Below, in pieces: positions 8,272 through 18,129 of a DNA stretch of 64,000 bases. The notes beneath the pieces were generated by a model, which was not told where the DNA came from, searched no databases, and worked only from the letters and a program-made list of their open reading frames with translations. Within the stretch, counting starts at the first letter, position 1. Every line of letters starts with the position of its first letter. The stretch is from Flaviramulus multivorans. GTDB taxonomy: Bacteria; Bacteroidota; Bacteroidia; Flavobacteriales; Flavobacteriaceae. The position numbers and the translations under genes are program-made. Where the stretch lies: the NCBI RefSeq assembly GCF_021728415.1, contig NZ_JAKKDV010000001.1, positions 62,001 to 126,000 of the forward strand, given 5' to 3'.

Positions 8272-9804
8272 ATGAGCAACGAGAAAACCATCAAATCTGC
8301 TTTAATTTCAGTATTTAGTAAAGACGGATTAGAACCTATTGTAAAAGAATTAAACAAGCAAGGTGTTACCATTTATTCTACGGGTGGTACTGAGAAATTT
8401 ATTAAGGATTTAGGTATTAATGTGGTTCCTGTTGAAGATGTAACCTCATACCCTTCTATTCTTGGTGGACGTGTTAAAACATTACACCCAAAAGTGTTTG
8501 GAGGTATTTTAAACCGTCAAAATCATGATGGTGATGTTGCAGAATTAGCAGAATATGAAATTCCACAAATTGATGTTGTTATTGTTGATTTATATCCGTT
8601 TGAAAAAACAGTAGCTTCTGGTGCTAGCAACCAAGATATTATTGAAAAAATAGATATAGGCGGGATTTCATTAATTCGTGCCGCAGCAAAAAATTATGCA
8701 GATGTTATTTGTGTATCTTCTGTTAAAGATTATGCTGAGTTTTTAGAGTTGATATCAGCTAATAACGGTTCTATTTCAGAAGAAGACAGAAAGCGTTTTG
8801 CAGGAAAAGCTTTTAATGTGTCTTCACATTACGATACTGCTATTTTCAACTATTTCAACAAAAATCATGAAGAAGCTGCTTTAAAAATTAGTGAAACTAA
8901 CGGAAAAGTATTGCGTTATGGAGAAAACCCACATCAAAGAGGATTCTTTTTTGGAGATTTTGACGAATTATTCACAAAACTACACGGAAAAGAATTAAGC
9001 TACAACAATCTTTTAGATGTTGATGCTGCTGTAAATTTAATGTTAGAATTTAAAAACGATGCACCTACATTTGCTATACTAAAACACAATAACGCCTGTG
9101 GTTTAGCACAACGTGACACCTTACACCAAGCTTATGTAGATGCTTTGGCTGGCGATCCTGTTTCCGCTTTTGGTGGTGTATTAATAAGTAATAAGGAAAT
9201 TGATAAAGCGACTGCAGACGAAATTCATAAATTATTCTGCGAAGTTGTAATTGCGCCTTCTTTTTCTGCGGAAGCGCTAGAAATTTTAAAAGGTAAAAAG
9301 AATAGAATTTTATTAGAAATTCATGATGTAGATATGCCTCAAACCAATGTAAGAAGTTGCTTGAATGGTGTTTTAGTTCAGGATAGAAATAATGTTACCG
9401 ATAAAGCTGAAGATTTAAAAAATGTAACGAATACGGTACCTACACAAACTCAAATTGATGATTTAATCTTTGCTTCAAAAATTTGTAAGCATACAAAATC
9501 TAACACCATTGTTCTAGCTAAAAACAAACAGTTATGTGCTAGCGGAACAGGACAAACAAGTCGTGTTGATGCCTTGGAGCAAGCTATACATAAAGCAGGA
9601 AGTTTTAAATTCGATTTAAATGGTGCGGTTATGGCAAGTGACGCGTTTTTTCCGTTTCCAGATTGTGTAGAAATTGCAAATAGTGCTGGTATAAAAGCGG
9701 TTATTCAACCAGGTGGCTCTATAAAAGACCAATTAAGTATAGATTTTTGTAATGAAAATGGAGTAGCTATGGTAATGACGGGAACACGTCATTTTAAACA
9801 TTAA
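8272..9804 (+). CDS. purH: Bifunctional AICAR formyltransferase / IMP cyclohydrolase
   Basis: This 510-residue enzyme performs the last two steps of IMP synthesis: formylation of AICAR with 10-formyl-tetrahydrofolate, then ring closure. The N-terminal MGS-like cyclohydrolase domain (about 1-190) contains STGGTEKFI and SYPSILGGRVKTLHPKVFGGIL. The C-terminal transformylase domain (about 200-510) contains LRYGENPHQRG, LKHNNACGLA and the closing AVIQPGGSIKDQ. Length and order are normal for the family. It is transcribed alone toward mreB with 156 bases between. Confidence 0.97.
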   Translation: MSNEKTIKSALISVFSKDGLEPIVKELNKQGVTIYSTGGTEKFIKDLGINVVPVEDVTSYPSILGGRVKTLHPKVFGGILNRQNHDGDVAELAEYEIPQIDVVIVDLYPFEKTVASGASNQDIIEKIDIGGISLIRAAAKNYADVICVSSVKDYAEFLELISANNGSISEEDRKRFAGKAFNVSSHYDTAIFNYFNKNHEEAALKISETNGKVLRYGENPHQRGFFFGDFDELFTKLHGKELSYNNLLDVDAAVNLMLEFKNDAPTFAILKHNNACGLAQRDTLHQAYVDALAGDPVSAFGGVLISNKEIDKATADEIHKLFCEVVIAPSFSAEALEILKGKKNRILLEIHDVDMPQTNVRSCLNGVLVQDRNNVTDKAEDLKNVTNTVPTQTQIDDLIFASKICKHTKSNTIVLAKNKQLCASGTGQTSRVDALEQAIHKAGSFKFDLNGAVMASDAFFPFPDCVEIANSAGIKAVIQPGGSIKDQLSIDFCNENGVAMVMTGTRHFKH

Positions 9805-9960
9805 AACTTAATTTAAAAGTCTAAATCTCGATTAAAAGCGTATAAGAACAAAATACTTCATTTTAATAGAATTTTGAACACACTTATAACTCATATATTT
9901 ATCAACTTTTATTACATTTACGAAATTCGTTTTTAAACCACATAAAATTACTAATAGCAC

Positions 9961-10989
9961 ATGGGATTTTTTGACTTCCTAACCGAAGAAATTGCAATTG
10001 ATTTAGGTACTGCAAATACACTTATTATACATAACGACAAAGTTGTTGTTGATGCACCTTCTATAGTAGCTCGCGACAGGATTTCTGGTAAAATAATAGC
10101 CGTTGGGCAAGAAGCCAGTTTAATGCAAGGTAAAACCCATGAAAACATTAAAACCATTCGCCCATTAAAAGACGGTGTAATTGCTGATTTTGATGCTTCA
10201 GAGCAAATGATAAGTATGTTTATTAAAAACATACCTGCATTGAAAAAGAAATTCTTCACTCCTGCACTTCGAATGGTAATTTGTATTCCATCTGGTATCA
10301 CAGAGGTAGAAATGCGAGCTGTAAAGGAAAGTGCTGAACGTGTTAATGGCAAAGAAGTTTACTTAATTCACGAACCTATGGCTGCAGCAATTGGTATTGG
10401 TGTAGATATTATGCAACCTAAAGGAAATATGGTGGTAGATATAGGTGGTGGTACTACTGAAATTGCAGTTATTGCTCTTGGTGGTATTGTTTGTGATAAA
10501 TCGGTTAAAATTGCAGGTGATGTATTTACAAACGACATAGTTTATTACATGCGTACACAGCATAATCTTTATGTTGGTGAGCGTACTGCTGAAAAAATAA
10601 AAATACAAATTGGTGCAGCAACAGAAGATTTAGAATTGCCACCTGATGACATGAGTGTTCAGGGTAGAGATTTACTCACTGGTAAGCCTAAACAGGTTCA
10701 AATTTCGCATAGAGAAATAGCCAAAGCTTTAGATAAATCTATTTTACGTATTGAAGATGCCGTTATGGAAACATTAGGGCAAACACCGCCAGAATTGGCC
10801 GCTGATATTTACAACACTGGTATCTATTTAGCTGGAGGAGGATCGATGTTACGAGGTTTAGATAAACGTTTATCACAAAAAACAGATTTACCAGTTTATA
10901 TAGCTGAAGACCCTTTAAGAGCCGTGGTTAGAGGCACAGGTATTACACTTAAAAATTTACCTAAATACAAGAGTGTATTGATAAAATAG
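9961..10989 (+). CDS. mreB: Rod-shape determining protein MreB (bacterial actin)
   Basis: This 342-residue actin homologue shows the phosphate-1 motif IDLGTANTLI, the phosphate-2 motif DIGGGTTEIAVI and the adenosine motif LAGGGSMLRGLD. MreB filaments under the inner membrane orient peptidoglycan synthesis during elongation. The short N-terminus MGFFDFLTEE could act as a membrane-binding amphipathic helix. It is the first gene of a five-gene elongasome operon (mreB-mreC-mreD-mrdA-rodA), 11 bases before mreC. I see only a weak promoter-like sequence upstream (TACATTTA near 9932). Confidence 0.98.
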   Translation: MGFFDFLTEEIAIDLGTANTLIIHNDKVVVDAPSIVARDRISGKIIAVGQEASLMQGKTHENIKTIRPLKDGVIADFDASEQMISMFIKNIPALKKKFFTPALRMVICIPSGITEVEMRAVKESAERVNGKEVYLIHEPMAAAIGIGVDIMQPKGNMVVDIGGGTTEIAVIALGGIVCDKSVKIAGDVFTNDIVYYMRTQHNLYVGERTAEKIKIQIGAATEDLELPPDDMSVQGRDLLTGKPKQVQISHREIAKALDKSILRIEDAVMETLGQTPPELAADIYNTGIYLAGGGSMLRGLDKRLSQKTDLPVYIAEDPLRAVVRGTGITLKNLPKYKSVLIK

Positions 10990-11000
10990 GGGATTAAAAC

Positions 11001-11822
11001 ATGCAACAGATTATTAATTTTATAATAAGAAACAAAAACTTTTTGTTGTTCTTGTTGCTGTTTGGTATATCTATTTTATTCACCATTCAATCACATTCAT
11101 ACCACAAAAGTAAATTTATAAATTCAGCTAATTTTTTAACTGGTGGCATTTACAATTCAGTCAATAATATTAGTGAATATTTTAATTTAAAATCTCAAAA
11201 TCAATTATTAGTTGAAGAAAATAAAAGATTACGCTGGCTTATACGTAATTCTCAAATAACATCAGACTCAACTTTTATAGACAGTTTATCTTTTAGTAAA
11301 TCTTACAGATTTTACAGTGCTAATATTATAAAAAACAGCTACGCTTTAACCGATAATTTCTTAACCATAAATAGGGGGATTAATGATAGTATTCAACAAG
11401 ACTTCGGGGTTATTTCATCAAAAGGCATCGTAGGAATTATTGATAAAACAAGCGCAAATTATGCCACCGTTTTATCTATTTTAAATACTACAAGTAGGAT
11501 TAGTGCTCAATTAAAAAATACCAATCATTTTGGAACCTTAAGATGGGATGGAAAATCTCCAGAGTTTTCGCAACTTATCGATATTGCAAAAATAGCACCA
11601 GTTAAAGTTGGTGATACCATTGTTACATCAGGTCGTTCTTCAATATTCCCTAAAGGTGTTCCTGTAGGCACCATTGAAAGCTTTCAGCTAGATGATGCAG
11701 AGAATTATTATAAACTAAACGTGAAGTTGTTTAACGATATGACAAATTTAGAACACGTTTATATCATTGAAAATATTGATGCTCCTGAAATTAACAAGTT
11801 AATAAACGGTATAAATGAATAA
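11001..11822 (+). CDS. mreC: Rod-shape determining protein MreC
   Basis: A 273-residue bitopic protein with one membrane helix (about residues 13-31), a periplasmic coiled-coil stretch (SEYFNLKSQNQLLVEENKR, about 58-76) and the beta-rich MreC core with GIVGIIDKTSANYATVLSILN and VTSGRSSIFPKGVPVG. MreC couples MreB, MreD and the PBP2-RodA synthase. Its 3' end overlaps mreD by eight bases, indicating coupled translation. The coiled coil is of ordinary length for the family. Confidence 0.95.
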   Translation: MQQIINFIIRNKNFLLFLLLFGISILFTIQSHSYHKSKFINSANFLTGGIYNSVNNISEYFNLKSQNQLLVEENKRLRWLIRNSQITSDSTFIDSLSFSKSYRFYSANIIKNSYALTDNFLTINRGINDSIQQDFGVISSKGIVGIIDKTSANYATVLSILNTTSRISAQLKNTNHFGTLRWDGKSPEFSQLIDIAKIAPVKVGDTIVTSGRSSIFPKGVPVGTIESFQLDDAENYYKLNVKLFNDMTNLEHVYIIENIDAPEINKLINGINE

Positions 11823-12321
11823 TATTTTCTCAATACATACCGTCCGTTTTTTTCTTTTAATACTCGCACAAGTTATTCTATTTAATCACATTAATTTTTT
11901 AGGATATGTAAACCCATATCTTTACATATTGTTTATTGCATTCTTCCCCGTTAAAAACAACCGTATTATCATCATTTTATTAAGTTTTTTACTCGGATTA
12001 ACCATCGATTTATTTTCAGACACTGGTGGTATTCATGCTGCAGCATCCGTATTTATAGCCTACATAAGACCCGTTATTTTAAAATCATCTTTTGGAACCA
12101 TTTACGAACACCAAACCATAAAATTTAGTTCTGCAGAATTTGGTGCAAAACTTACTTATTTTACCTTGCTTACAGTTTTACACCACATTATTTTGTTTTC
12201 TTTAGAAATTTTTAGCATTTCGAAAATAATTTTAATACTTCAAAAAACGTTATTCTCAAGTATATTTACTATTTTATTAAGTATAACTATAACCATTATT
12301 TTTAGTAGAAAAACTAAATGA
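11815..12321 (+). CDS. mreD: Rod-shape determining protein MreD
   Basis: This 168-residue integral membrane protein consists of five or six hydrophobic segments with the family segment LLGLTIDLFSDTGGIHAAASVFIAYIRP (about 57-84), where the Asp and the GGIHA stretch are conserved. MreD is the membrane partner of MreC in the elongasome. The gene overlaps mreC by eight bases and mrdA by four (ATGA). The call rests on this motif and on gene order, since MreD proteins diverge strongly. Confidence 0.92.
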   Translation: MNNIFSIHTVRFFLLILAQVILFNHINFLGYVNPYLYILFIAFFPVKNNRIIIILLSFLLGLTIDLFSDTGGIHAAASVFIAYIRPVILKSSFGTIYEHQTIKFSSAEFGAKLTYFTLLTVLHHIILFSLEIFSISKIILILQKTLFSSIFTILLSITITIIFSRKTK

Positions 12322-14255
12322 GGCAATTTTTACTTTTCATATCAATAATTTTTGTTGGTGTTTTATTTATTTCCAGACTTTTTTATCTGCAAGTTTATAA
12401 AGCAAGTACCCATAATTTGTATGAAGATAACGCTATTAGAAAAGTTTATGATTATCCAAAAAGAGGCTTTGTATACGACAGAAATGGTGAACTTTTAGTA
12501 GCAAATCAACCATCTTATGATGTGATGGTTATACCCAGAGAAGTAAAACCGTTGGACACCTTAGAGTTTTGCAACTTATTAAAAATAAGTAAAGAGCAAT
12601 TCATTAGCAAATTCAATAAAGCTTATAATTACTCACCAAGATTGCCGTCTCCATTTGTTCCGCAACTATCAAAAGAAGATTACGCTATATTGCAAGAAAA
12701 AATGCGCAAGTTTGAGGGCTTTTATATTCAAAAGCGTTCTTTAAGATACTACCAAACAACCATTGGCGCCAATGTTTTAGGAGACATTGGAGAAGTTAAC
12801 AATGCCATTATAAATAAAGACCCCTATTACAAAATGGGCGATTTAATTGGTAAACAAGGTGTTGAGGCTTCTTATGAAGATATTCTGCGCGGGGTAAAGG
12901 GCATTAAGTTTATTCAAAAAGACAGATTTAACAGAAATATAGGACCATATAAAGGTGGAATATTTGATACCTTACCAAAGCAAGGAAAAGATGTTGCCAT
13001 AACGATTGATGCACAATTACAGGCTTATGGTGAGTTATTGATGAAAAATAAACGCGGTGGTGTAATAGCCATCGAGCCATCCTCAGGAGAAATACTCGCT
13101 ATGGTGGCAGCCCCTACGTACGACCCAAATATTTTAGTTGGAAGAGGCCGATCAAAAAACTTCACAATGCTGTATAATGACTCCATCGCTAAACCCCTTT
13201 TTAATAGGAGCTTACAAGGGGTTTACGAACCTGGTTCTCCTTTCAAACTAATGAATGCCTTAATTGCACTTCAAGAAGGTGTTATTACACCCAATGAAAC
13301 GGTTACGTGCTATAAAGGCTATAGATATGGGAACAGAATTATGAAATGCCATTGTAATTATGGCACAAGAAACGACCTGATTGATGGTATACAAAGATCT
13401 TGCAATGCTTATTTTGCTACAACTTACAGAAAAATTTTAGATAAAAATGGAAGCGCTTCTGATGGCATAAATAATTGGAGTAAACATGCTAAGAGTTTTG
13501 GCTTAGGAGACTTTTTAGGCTATGATTTAAAAGTTGGTCAGAAAGGGAGAATTCCAGACAGAGATTATTACAAAAGAATCTACCCGAATACTTTTTATTC
13601 AACCTATACCATATCCAATGCTATTGGCCAAGGAGAGGTAGCTACAACTCCCATTCAATTGGCTAATATGGCAGCAGCGATAGCCAATAGGGGTTATTTT
13701 TATACGCCTCATATAGTTAAAAAAATTGAGGGAGAAACACTTCCGGAACAATTTACAACTCCAAAATACACGAGCATTGACAGAAAACATTTTGAGCCAG
13801 TAATTGAGGGTATGCTACAGGTTTACAAAAAAGGAACTGCATCTTCCTTACAAATAAAAGATATAGATATTTGCGGAAAAACAGGAACCGTTGAAAATTT
13901 TGCAATCATTGATAGCGTAAAAACCCAATTAACAGACCATTCTATTTTTTTAGCATTTGCTCCAAAAAATAATCCAAAAATTGCCATTGCAGTTTTTGTT
14001 GAAAATGGTTATTGGGGAAGTAGATTTGCAGGAAAGGTTGCTAGTTTAATGATAGAAAAGCATATAAAAGGGTATATTACTAGAACTGATTTGGAAGACT
14101 GGTTACTTAAACATAGTTTAGAAAATGAATATGCTAAACCATATTCTGGCCAACCGTTTAAAATTAATGAGCAAACTACATTACAGATAGTTGAGGAACA
14201 GGAACACCTTAAATTGAAAGAGCAACTTAAAGCCTTTAAAAAGATTGAGAATTAA
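12318..14255 (+). CDS. mrdA: Penicillin-binding protein 2 (class B transpeptidase)
   Basis: A 645-residue protein that crosslinks elongation peptidoglycan in the periplasm. It has an N-terminal membrane anchor (about 3-22), a pedestal domain beginning KRGFVYDRNGELL, then the transpeptidase domain. The catalytic motifs are S307-x-x-K310 (in PGSPFK, with Pro where Thr is usual), S361-C-N and K521-T-G. A C-terminal charged tail follows. It is fused into the elongasome operon, with a four-base overlap upstream and a one-base overlap (TAATG) with rodA, its polymerase partner. Confidence 0.97.
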   Translation: MRQFLLFISIIFVGVLFISRLFYLQVYKASTHNLYEDNAIRKVYDYPKRGFVYDRNGELLVANQPSYDVMVIPREVKPLDTLEFCNLLKISKEQFISKFNKAYNYSPRLPSPFVPQLSKEDYAILQEKMRKFEGFYIQKRSLRYYQTTIGANVLGDIGEVNNAIINKDPYYKMGDLIGKQGVEASYEDILRGVKGIKFIQKDRFNRNIGPYKGGIFDTLPKQGKDVAITIDAQLQAYGELLMKNKRGGVIAIEPSSGEILAMVAAPTYDPNILVGRGRSKNFTMLYNDSIAKPLFNRSLQGVYEPGSPFKLMNALIALQEGVITPNETVTCYKGYRYGNRIMKCHCNYGTRNDLIDGIQRSCNAYFATTYRKILDKNGSASDGINNWSKHAKSFGLGDFLGYDLKVGQKGRIPDRDYYKRIYPNTFYSTYTISNAIGQGEVATTPIQLANMAAAIANRGYFYTPHIVKKIEGETLPEQFTTPKYTSIDRKHFEPVIEGMLQVYKKGTASSLQIKDIDICGKTGTVENFAIIDSVKTQLTDHSIFLAFAPKNNPKIAIAVFVENGYWGSRFAGKVASLMIEKHIKGYITRTDLEDWLLKHSLENEYAKPYSGQPFKINEQTTLQIVEEQEHLKLKEQLKAFKKIEN

Positions 14256-15532
14256 TGGTTAGAGAAACGAATAGACATTTTAAGTTCGATTGGATTACTA
14301 TTATTCTTTTTTTACTGTTAGTTGGTTTTGGATGGTTAAATATTTTATCGGCTTCACACATTGGTCCAACTGTTAATTATTTCGATTTCTCACAGCCCTT
14401 TGGCAAACAACTCATTTTTATTTTCTTAACATTCGGATTAATTATTCTTTTACTGGCTATAGATGCTAAGTTTTATGAACGTTTTTCCAGTATTTTTTAT
14501 ATTGTATCTATCATCTCTTTAATTGGGCTCTTTATATTTGGGAAAAACGTAAATGGTGCTACGTCGTGGTATGGTATTGGAAGTTTTACTATCCAGCCCA
14601 GTGAGTTTGCTAAGGTAGCAACCTCACTTGCTGTAGCTAAATATATTAGTGATTTGAATACTAATATGAATTCTTTTAAAGACCAAATACGAACTTTTAT
14701 CATCGTACTTCTTCCAGCCTTATTAGTTTTATTACAAAACGATACAGGTAGTACCATAGTTTATGCAGCATTCTTTTTTGTTTTGTATAGAGAAGGGTTA
14801 CCGCAGTATTATTTAACCATAAGCATATCTGCTATATTAATATCTGTTTTATCGTTAAAATTTGGGGCCGTATTAACGTCCATATTTGCAGCCATCTTTG
14901 TAATTGTATTTCATTTTTTCAATAAAAAAAAGTTACGGATTTATCAATCTCTGTTTATAATAATTGCTGCTTTTGTGATTTCATTTGGAGTAAAATTTTT
15001 TTATGAAAGCATTTTAAAACCACATCAACAAGAACGTATAAGCTTATGGCTTCGCTTAGAAAAAGATCCTGAAAAGCTTGAAAAAATGAAGCAAACTTTT
15101 GCATATAACTTAAACGAATCAGAAAAAGCCATTAGCTCTGGCGGTCTTTCTGGAAAAGGTTTTATGGAAGGTACAAGAACTACAGGGAAATTTGTACCTG
15201 AACAACATACCGATTATATTTTTAGTACGGTAGGTGAAGAATGGGGCTTTTTAGGAAGTGCCTTTGTTGTTATTGTTTTTGTTTTACTATTGTTACGCAT
15301 TTTACATTTAGCTGAATTGCAAAAGTCTCAATTTAGCAGAGTTTATGGTTATAGTGTAGCTTCTATAATTTTTATCCATTTTCTTGTGAATATTGGAATG
15401 GTAATGGGACTAATTCCTACCATTGGTATTCCTTTGCCTCTATTTAGCTATGGTGGTTCTGGTCTTTGGGCTTTTACTATTTTAGTTTTTATTTTCATTA
15501 AATTAGATTCTAATAGAATTAACGAATGGTAA
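14255..15532 (+). CDS. rodA: SEDS peptidoglycan glycosyltransferase RodA
   Basis: This 425-residue membrane protein has about ten transmembrane helices. The SEDS signatures are present: NGATSWYGIGSFTIQPSEFAK (about 101-121), DYIFSTVGEEWGFLGS and the closing GLIPTIGIPLPLFSYGGSG. RodA polymerises lipid II together with PBP2. A long loop rich in charged residues (about 255-300) precedes the late helices. The start overlaps the mrdA stop by one base. It is the last core gene of the elongasome operon; a deformylase-like lipoprotein gene follows 29 bases later. Confidence 0.97.
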   Translation: MVRETNRHFKFDWITIILFLLLVGFGWLNILSASHIGPTVNYFDFSQPFGKQLIFIFLTFGLIILLLAIDAKFYERFSSIFYIVSIISLIGLFIFGKNVNGATSWYGIGSFTIQPSEFAKVATSLAVAKYISDLNTNMNSFKDQIRTFIIVLLPALLVLLQNDTGSTIVYAAFFFVLYREGLPQYYLTISISAILISVLSLKFGAVLTSIFAAIFVIVFHFFNKKKLRIYQSLFIIIAAFVISFGVKFFYESILKPHQQERISLWLRLEKDPEKLEKMKQTFAYNLNESEKAISSGGLSGKGFMEGTRTTGKFVPEQHTDYIFSTVGEEWGFLGSAFVVIVFVLLLLRILHLAELQKSQFSRVYGYSVASIIFIHFLVNIGMVMGLIPTIGIPLPLFSYGGSGLWAFTILVFIFIKLDSNRINEW

Positions 15533-15561
15533 ATCGTTAATTGACATTTAATCCCACTCTT

Positions 15562-16188
15562 ATGAAAAATTGCTTCTTTACAGTTTTAATTGCTCTCCTT
15601 GTTTTAGGATGTTCTGGTGCTAAAAATGTATCTAAACCTTCATTTTCTTCTGAAGAAATAAAGCTAATTATGAATGCGGATAGCCTAAAACCTATGCGAG
15701 TTTATAAGATTACCAATAAACAAGACTCACTGCTACTTAGAACTAAAAGCACTTATATAAAACCAGACCCTAATAATCCTATTTTACAAAATTTTGTAAA
15801 AAGACTTTATGCTACGGTAACAGATAGTGCATCGTTAGGTTTGGGTATTGCGGCTCCACAAGTTGGTATATTAAAAAATATTATTTGGGTACAACGATTG
15901 GATAAAGAAAATTTACCTTTTGAAGTGTATCTAAACCCGCAAATAACAAAATATTCAGACGAGAAGCAAACCAATAAAGAAGGTTGCTTATCTATTCCTA
16001 ACAGGCGCGAAACTTTAAGCAATAGAGCTTTTGCCATTGATATTGAATACGACACCATGAATGGTGAACATAAAACCGAAACCGTTGATGCTTTTACATC
16101 GGTTATATTTCAACACGAAATAGATCATTTAAATGGTATTTTGTATTTAGACCATTTAGAAAAAGAAGTCAATGATTCTAAACAATAA
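15562..16188 (+). CDS. Peptide deformylase-like lipoprotein
   Basis: I choose the ATG at 15562 because it begins a lipoprotein signal peptide ending VLGC, with the lipidated cysteine at residue 17. A TTG at 15541 would add seven residues. The rest is a complete deformylase fold: GLGIAAPQVG (motif 1), EGCLSIP (motif 2, metal-binding Cys) and HEIDHLNG (motif 3, two metal His and the catalytic Glu). All active-site residues are present. Deformylases normally remove formyl from nascent proteins in the cytoplasm; here lipobox logic puts the enzyme outside the inner membrane, where the substrate is unclear. It follows rodA by 29 bases, hinting at a cell-envelope link. It is probably not the housekeeping Def. 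Confidence 0.85.
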   Translation: MKNCFFTVLIALLVLGCSGAKNVSKPSFSSEEIKLIMNADSLKPMRVYKITNKQDSLLLRTKSTYIKPDPNNPILQNFVKRLYATVTDSASLGLGIAAPQVGILKNIIWVQRLDKENLPFEVYLNPQITKYSDEKQTNKEGCLSIPNRRETLSNRAFAIDIEYDTMNGEHKTETVDAFTSVIFQHEIDHLNGILYLDHLEKEVNDSKQ

Positions 16189-16194
16189 TGTATA

Positions 16195-16234
16195 GCATAA
16201 AAAAAGCGAAAACAATATTTCGCTTTTTTTATGC
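16195..16234. terminator. Bidirectional terminator (17-bp stem)
   Basis: A perfect 17-base inverted repeat (16195-16211 and 16218-16234) encloses a six-base loop. Its A7/T7 tracts give a U-run in both directions. It separates the plus-strand mre/deformylase operon from the convergent outer-membrane protein gene. Confidence 0.93.
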
Positions 16235-16248
16235 TTTTAAGTTTTAAT

Positions 16249-17328
16249 CTAATCCATATCAAATCTCACTCCTATTGAAATGTTATTCTGTTCAACCATT
16301 TGATCTTTAAAAATAGGCGACAAATCATATTTAACATACAAGGCTACTTCGTCAAAAGCTACGTAACCACTTAAACCGTAAACTAAATTAGTCGTATTAA
16401 ACCCTCTTTTTTGCTTGTCTTTTACACGTTCGCCATCCAATTCGTATTTCAATTTTTGACGCGTACCAATATTAAAACCAGCATATCCACCTAAGCCTAT
16501 TTTAAATTTATTATCGGTTGAATATCTAAAATATGTGTCTTTATCTATACGTTTTGAAGGACCAAACTCAAAATGAACTGGGAACACTAAGTTGGTGATT
16601 GTTAATTTAGATTTTTTTAGATTTTCAGGAAATTCCTGTAAAACAGTTTGGTCTCCTTGCTGGACGAAATACTGATTATCATCTGGTTTTAATCCATTAA
16701 TTTGAAAAGAATATCCATATTTAAATCGTACGAAATTAGACTCTTTAAATACACGTGTTTTCCACGCCCAACCTATTTCAAAAAATCGAGAACCTCCAAA
16801 TTTATAAGGAGAATCGTCAAGATTTTCACCATCTATAATTGCATTATTTAATCCAAATGCTAATACAAAATCACTGGTAGTTCTTAGGTCGTATTTTCTC
16901 GGTTTGTTTTTATTGTTAATATTAATACCCACAAAACTTCCTTCTTCATTACCAATACTAAAACCAATTTTAGAAACCTCTTCATCTTCATTGGTTATAT
17001 AACCATCATCATTACGTTTTAAAAGTGCTATTTTATTGTCAATAATAGCTATCCTATTTTCAATATTCAAAGCACGCTTTTTAGCAGCTTCCTTTTTTAG
17101 GTTTTCAGCTTGTTCACTTGTAATATCGCCATTGTCTAAACGTATATTTATGGCTTCTACTTCGGCTTTTAAAAACTCTCGTTCTTGGTTTTTAATTTCT
17201 TCCTTAACGGTTTCTAGGGTAGCGATTTTGTCTTTGTTATTCGCATTTTGAATAGTGTCTTGTGCATGAATTAATTGCATAGACACACACAGCACAAATA
17301 GTGCTAAATACTTCGTAATTGTTTGCAT
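16249..17328 (-). CDS. Outer-membrane beta-barrel protein with periplasmic coiled-coil
   Basis: This 359-residue protein has a signal peptide (to about residue 22, ending IHAQ). Residues 30-110 are charged and helical (KEEIKNQEREFLKAEVEAINIRL onward), a probable coiled coil. From about residue 150 onward, alternating hydrophobic strands (FEIGWAWKTRVF, VRFKYGYSFQING, YVKYDLSPIF) and the final NISIGVRFDMD suggest an eight-stranded-type barrel of the porin-like family. It is the distal gene after an ECF sigma factor and a membrane-anchored partner, so its production or the stress it reports may be linked to them. No specific function is recognised. Confidence 0.75.
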   Translation of the reverse strand: MQTITKYLALFVLCVSMQLIHAQDTIQNANNKDKIATLETVKEEIKNQEREFLKAEVEAINIRLDNGDITSEQAENLKKEAAKKRALNIENRIAIIDNKIALLKRNDDGYITNEDEEVSKIGFSIGNEEGSFVGININNKNKPRKYDLRTTSDFVLAFGLNNAIIDGENLDDSPYKFGGSRFFEIGWAWKTRVFKESNFVRFKYGYSFQINGLKPDDNQYFVQQGDQTVLQEFPENLKKSKLTITNLVFPVHFEFGPSKRIDKDTYFRYSTDNKFKIGLGGYAGFNIGTRQKLKYELDGERVKDKQKRGFNTTNLVYGLSGYVAFDEVALYVKYDLSPIFKDQMVEQNNISIGVRFDMD

Positions 17329-17379
17329 AACTGTTCGTTTTTTATGTTCTTTTATGAACCTCGATTTAATTGATTGAAT

Positions 17380-18129
17380 TTAATTGTTACGTTGGGCAAC
17401 TGCAGTTTTTACCGAATTGTAACTTGATTTTACGGCTTCGAAAACCTTACTTCTAAAGGATTGATCTAAATCCGCTTCAACGTCTTGAAGCAATGCATCA
17501 GCATCAACCACTCCAGTAGTTTCATTAATTAATTTATGTAATCTAACTTCTTTCTGTGCTTGTTCTAACAAGGCATCAATATCAGCATCTGTGACAACAT
17601 TACTTTTATTTTTCAATGCTTGTACTTGGGCAACAACCTCATTTATTTTTTGCTGTTCAAAAGTTAAAGACTCTTTGGGTAAGCTTTTTGGGGTAATAAC
17701 CGCACCATGATCCTTAAGAATTTCTGATTCTTCTACTACAGCCACTTTAGATTCTTCAACCGTATTCGTTTTTAATAATGTACCTGATTTAGAAGGCTTC
17801 AAAATCTCTTTATTAGCTTCTTTCATATCACTTTCAGCAGTGTTCAAATCTTCCGAAACCACTTTAATTGGATTTTCTTGTTGAATAACATCGGGTGTTA
17901 CCACCTTAGGAGTTACTTCTAAAGAAGTTTCATGACTTAAAAATTGAGATATTACAAACAATACACCTATTATGCTTGCAGCAATACCAAGCCACCAGTA
18001 AGGTTTATTATTTTTTGTTTCGTTCTCATCTAATCTAGTGGAAAGTTTCTCCCAGGCATCAGATGATGGCTCAAGCCTGCGCTTTTCAAGCTTCTCTTTT
18101 AACTGCTCTTCATATTTAAGTGGTGCCAT
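17380..18129 (-). CDS. Membrane-anchored protein, possible anti-sigma factor
   Basis: This 249-residue protein starts with a charged cytoplasmic segment (EEQLKEKLEKRRLEPSSDAWEKLSTRLDENE, about 5-36), followed by one membrane helix (WWLGIAASIIGVLFVISQFL, about 45-64) and a long, acidic, low-complexity periplasmic part. This layout resembles flavobacterial anti-sigma factors, although no zinc-binding ZAS motif is visible. Its start overlaps the end of the sigma factor gene by 14 bases, the usual arrangement for a sigma/anti-sigma pair. The assignment is by topology and position, not by a recognised domain. Confidence 0.6.
   Translation of the reverse strand: MAPLKYEEQLKEKLEKRRLEPSSDAWEKLSTRLDENETKNNKPYWWLGIAASIIGVLFVISQFLSHETSLEVTPKVVTPDVIQQENPIKVVSEDLNTAESDMKEANKEILKPSKSGTLLKTNTVEESKVAVVEESEILKDHGAVITPKSLPKESLTFEQQKINEVVAQVQALKNKSNVVTDADIDALLEQAQKEVRLHKLINETTGVVDADALLQDVEADLDQSFRSKVFEAVKSSYNSVKTAVAQRNN

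Noticed and set aside
9951-10352. Minus-strand open frame of 133 codons inside mreB
   Set aside because: Complete overlap with the highly conserved mreB; a shadow of its codon pattern.
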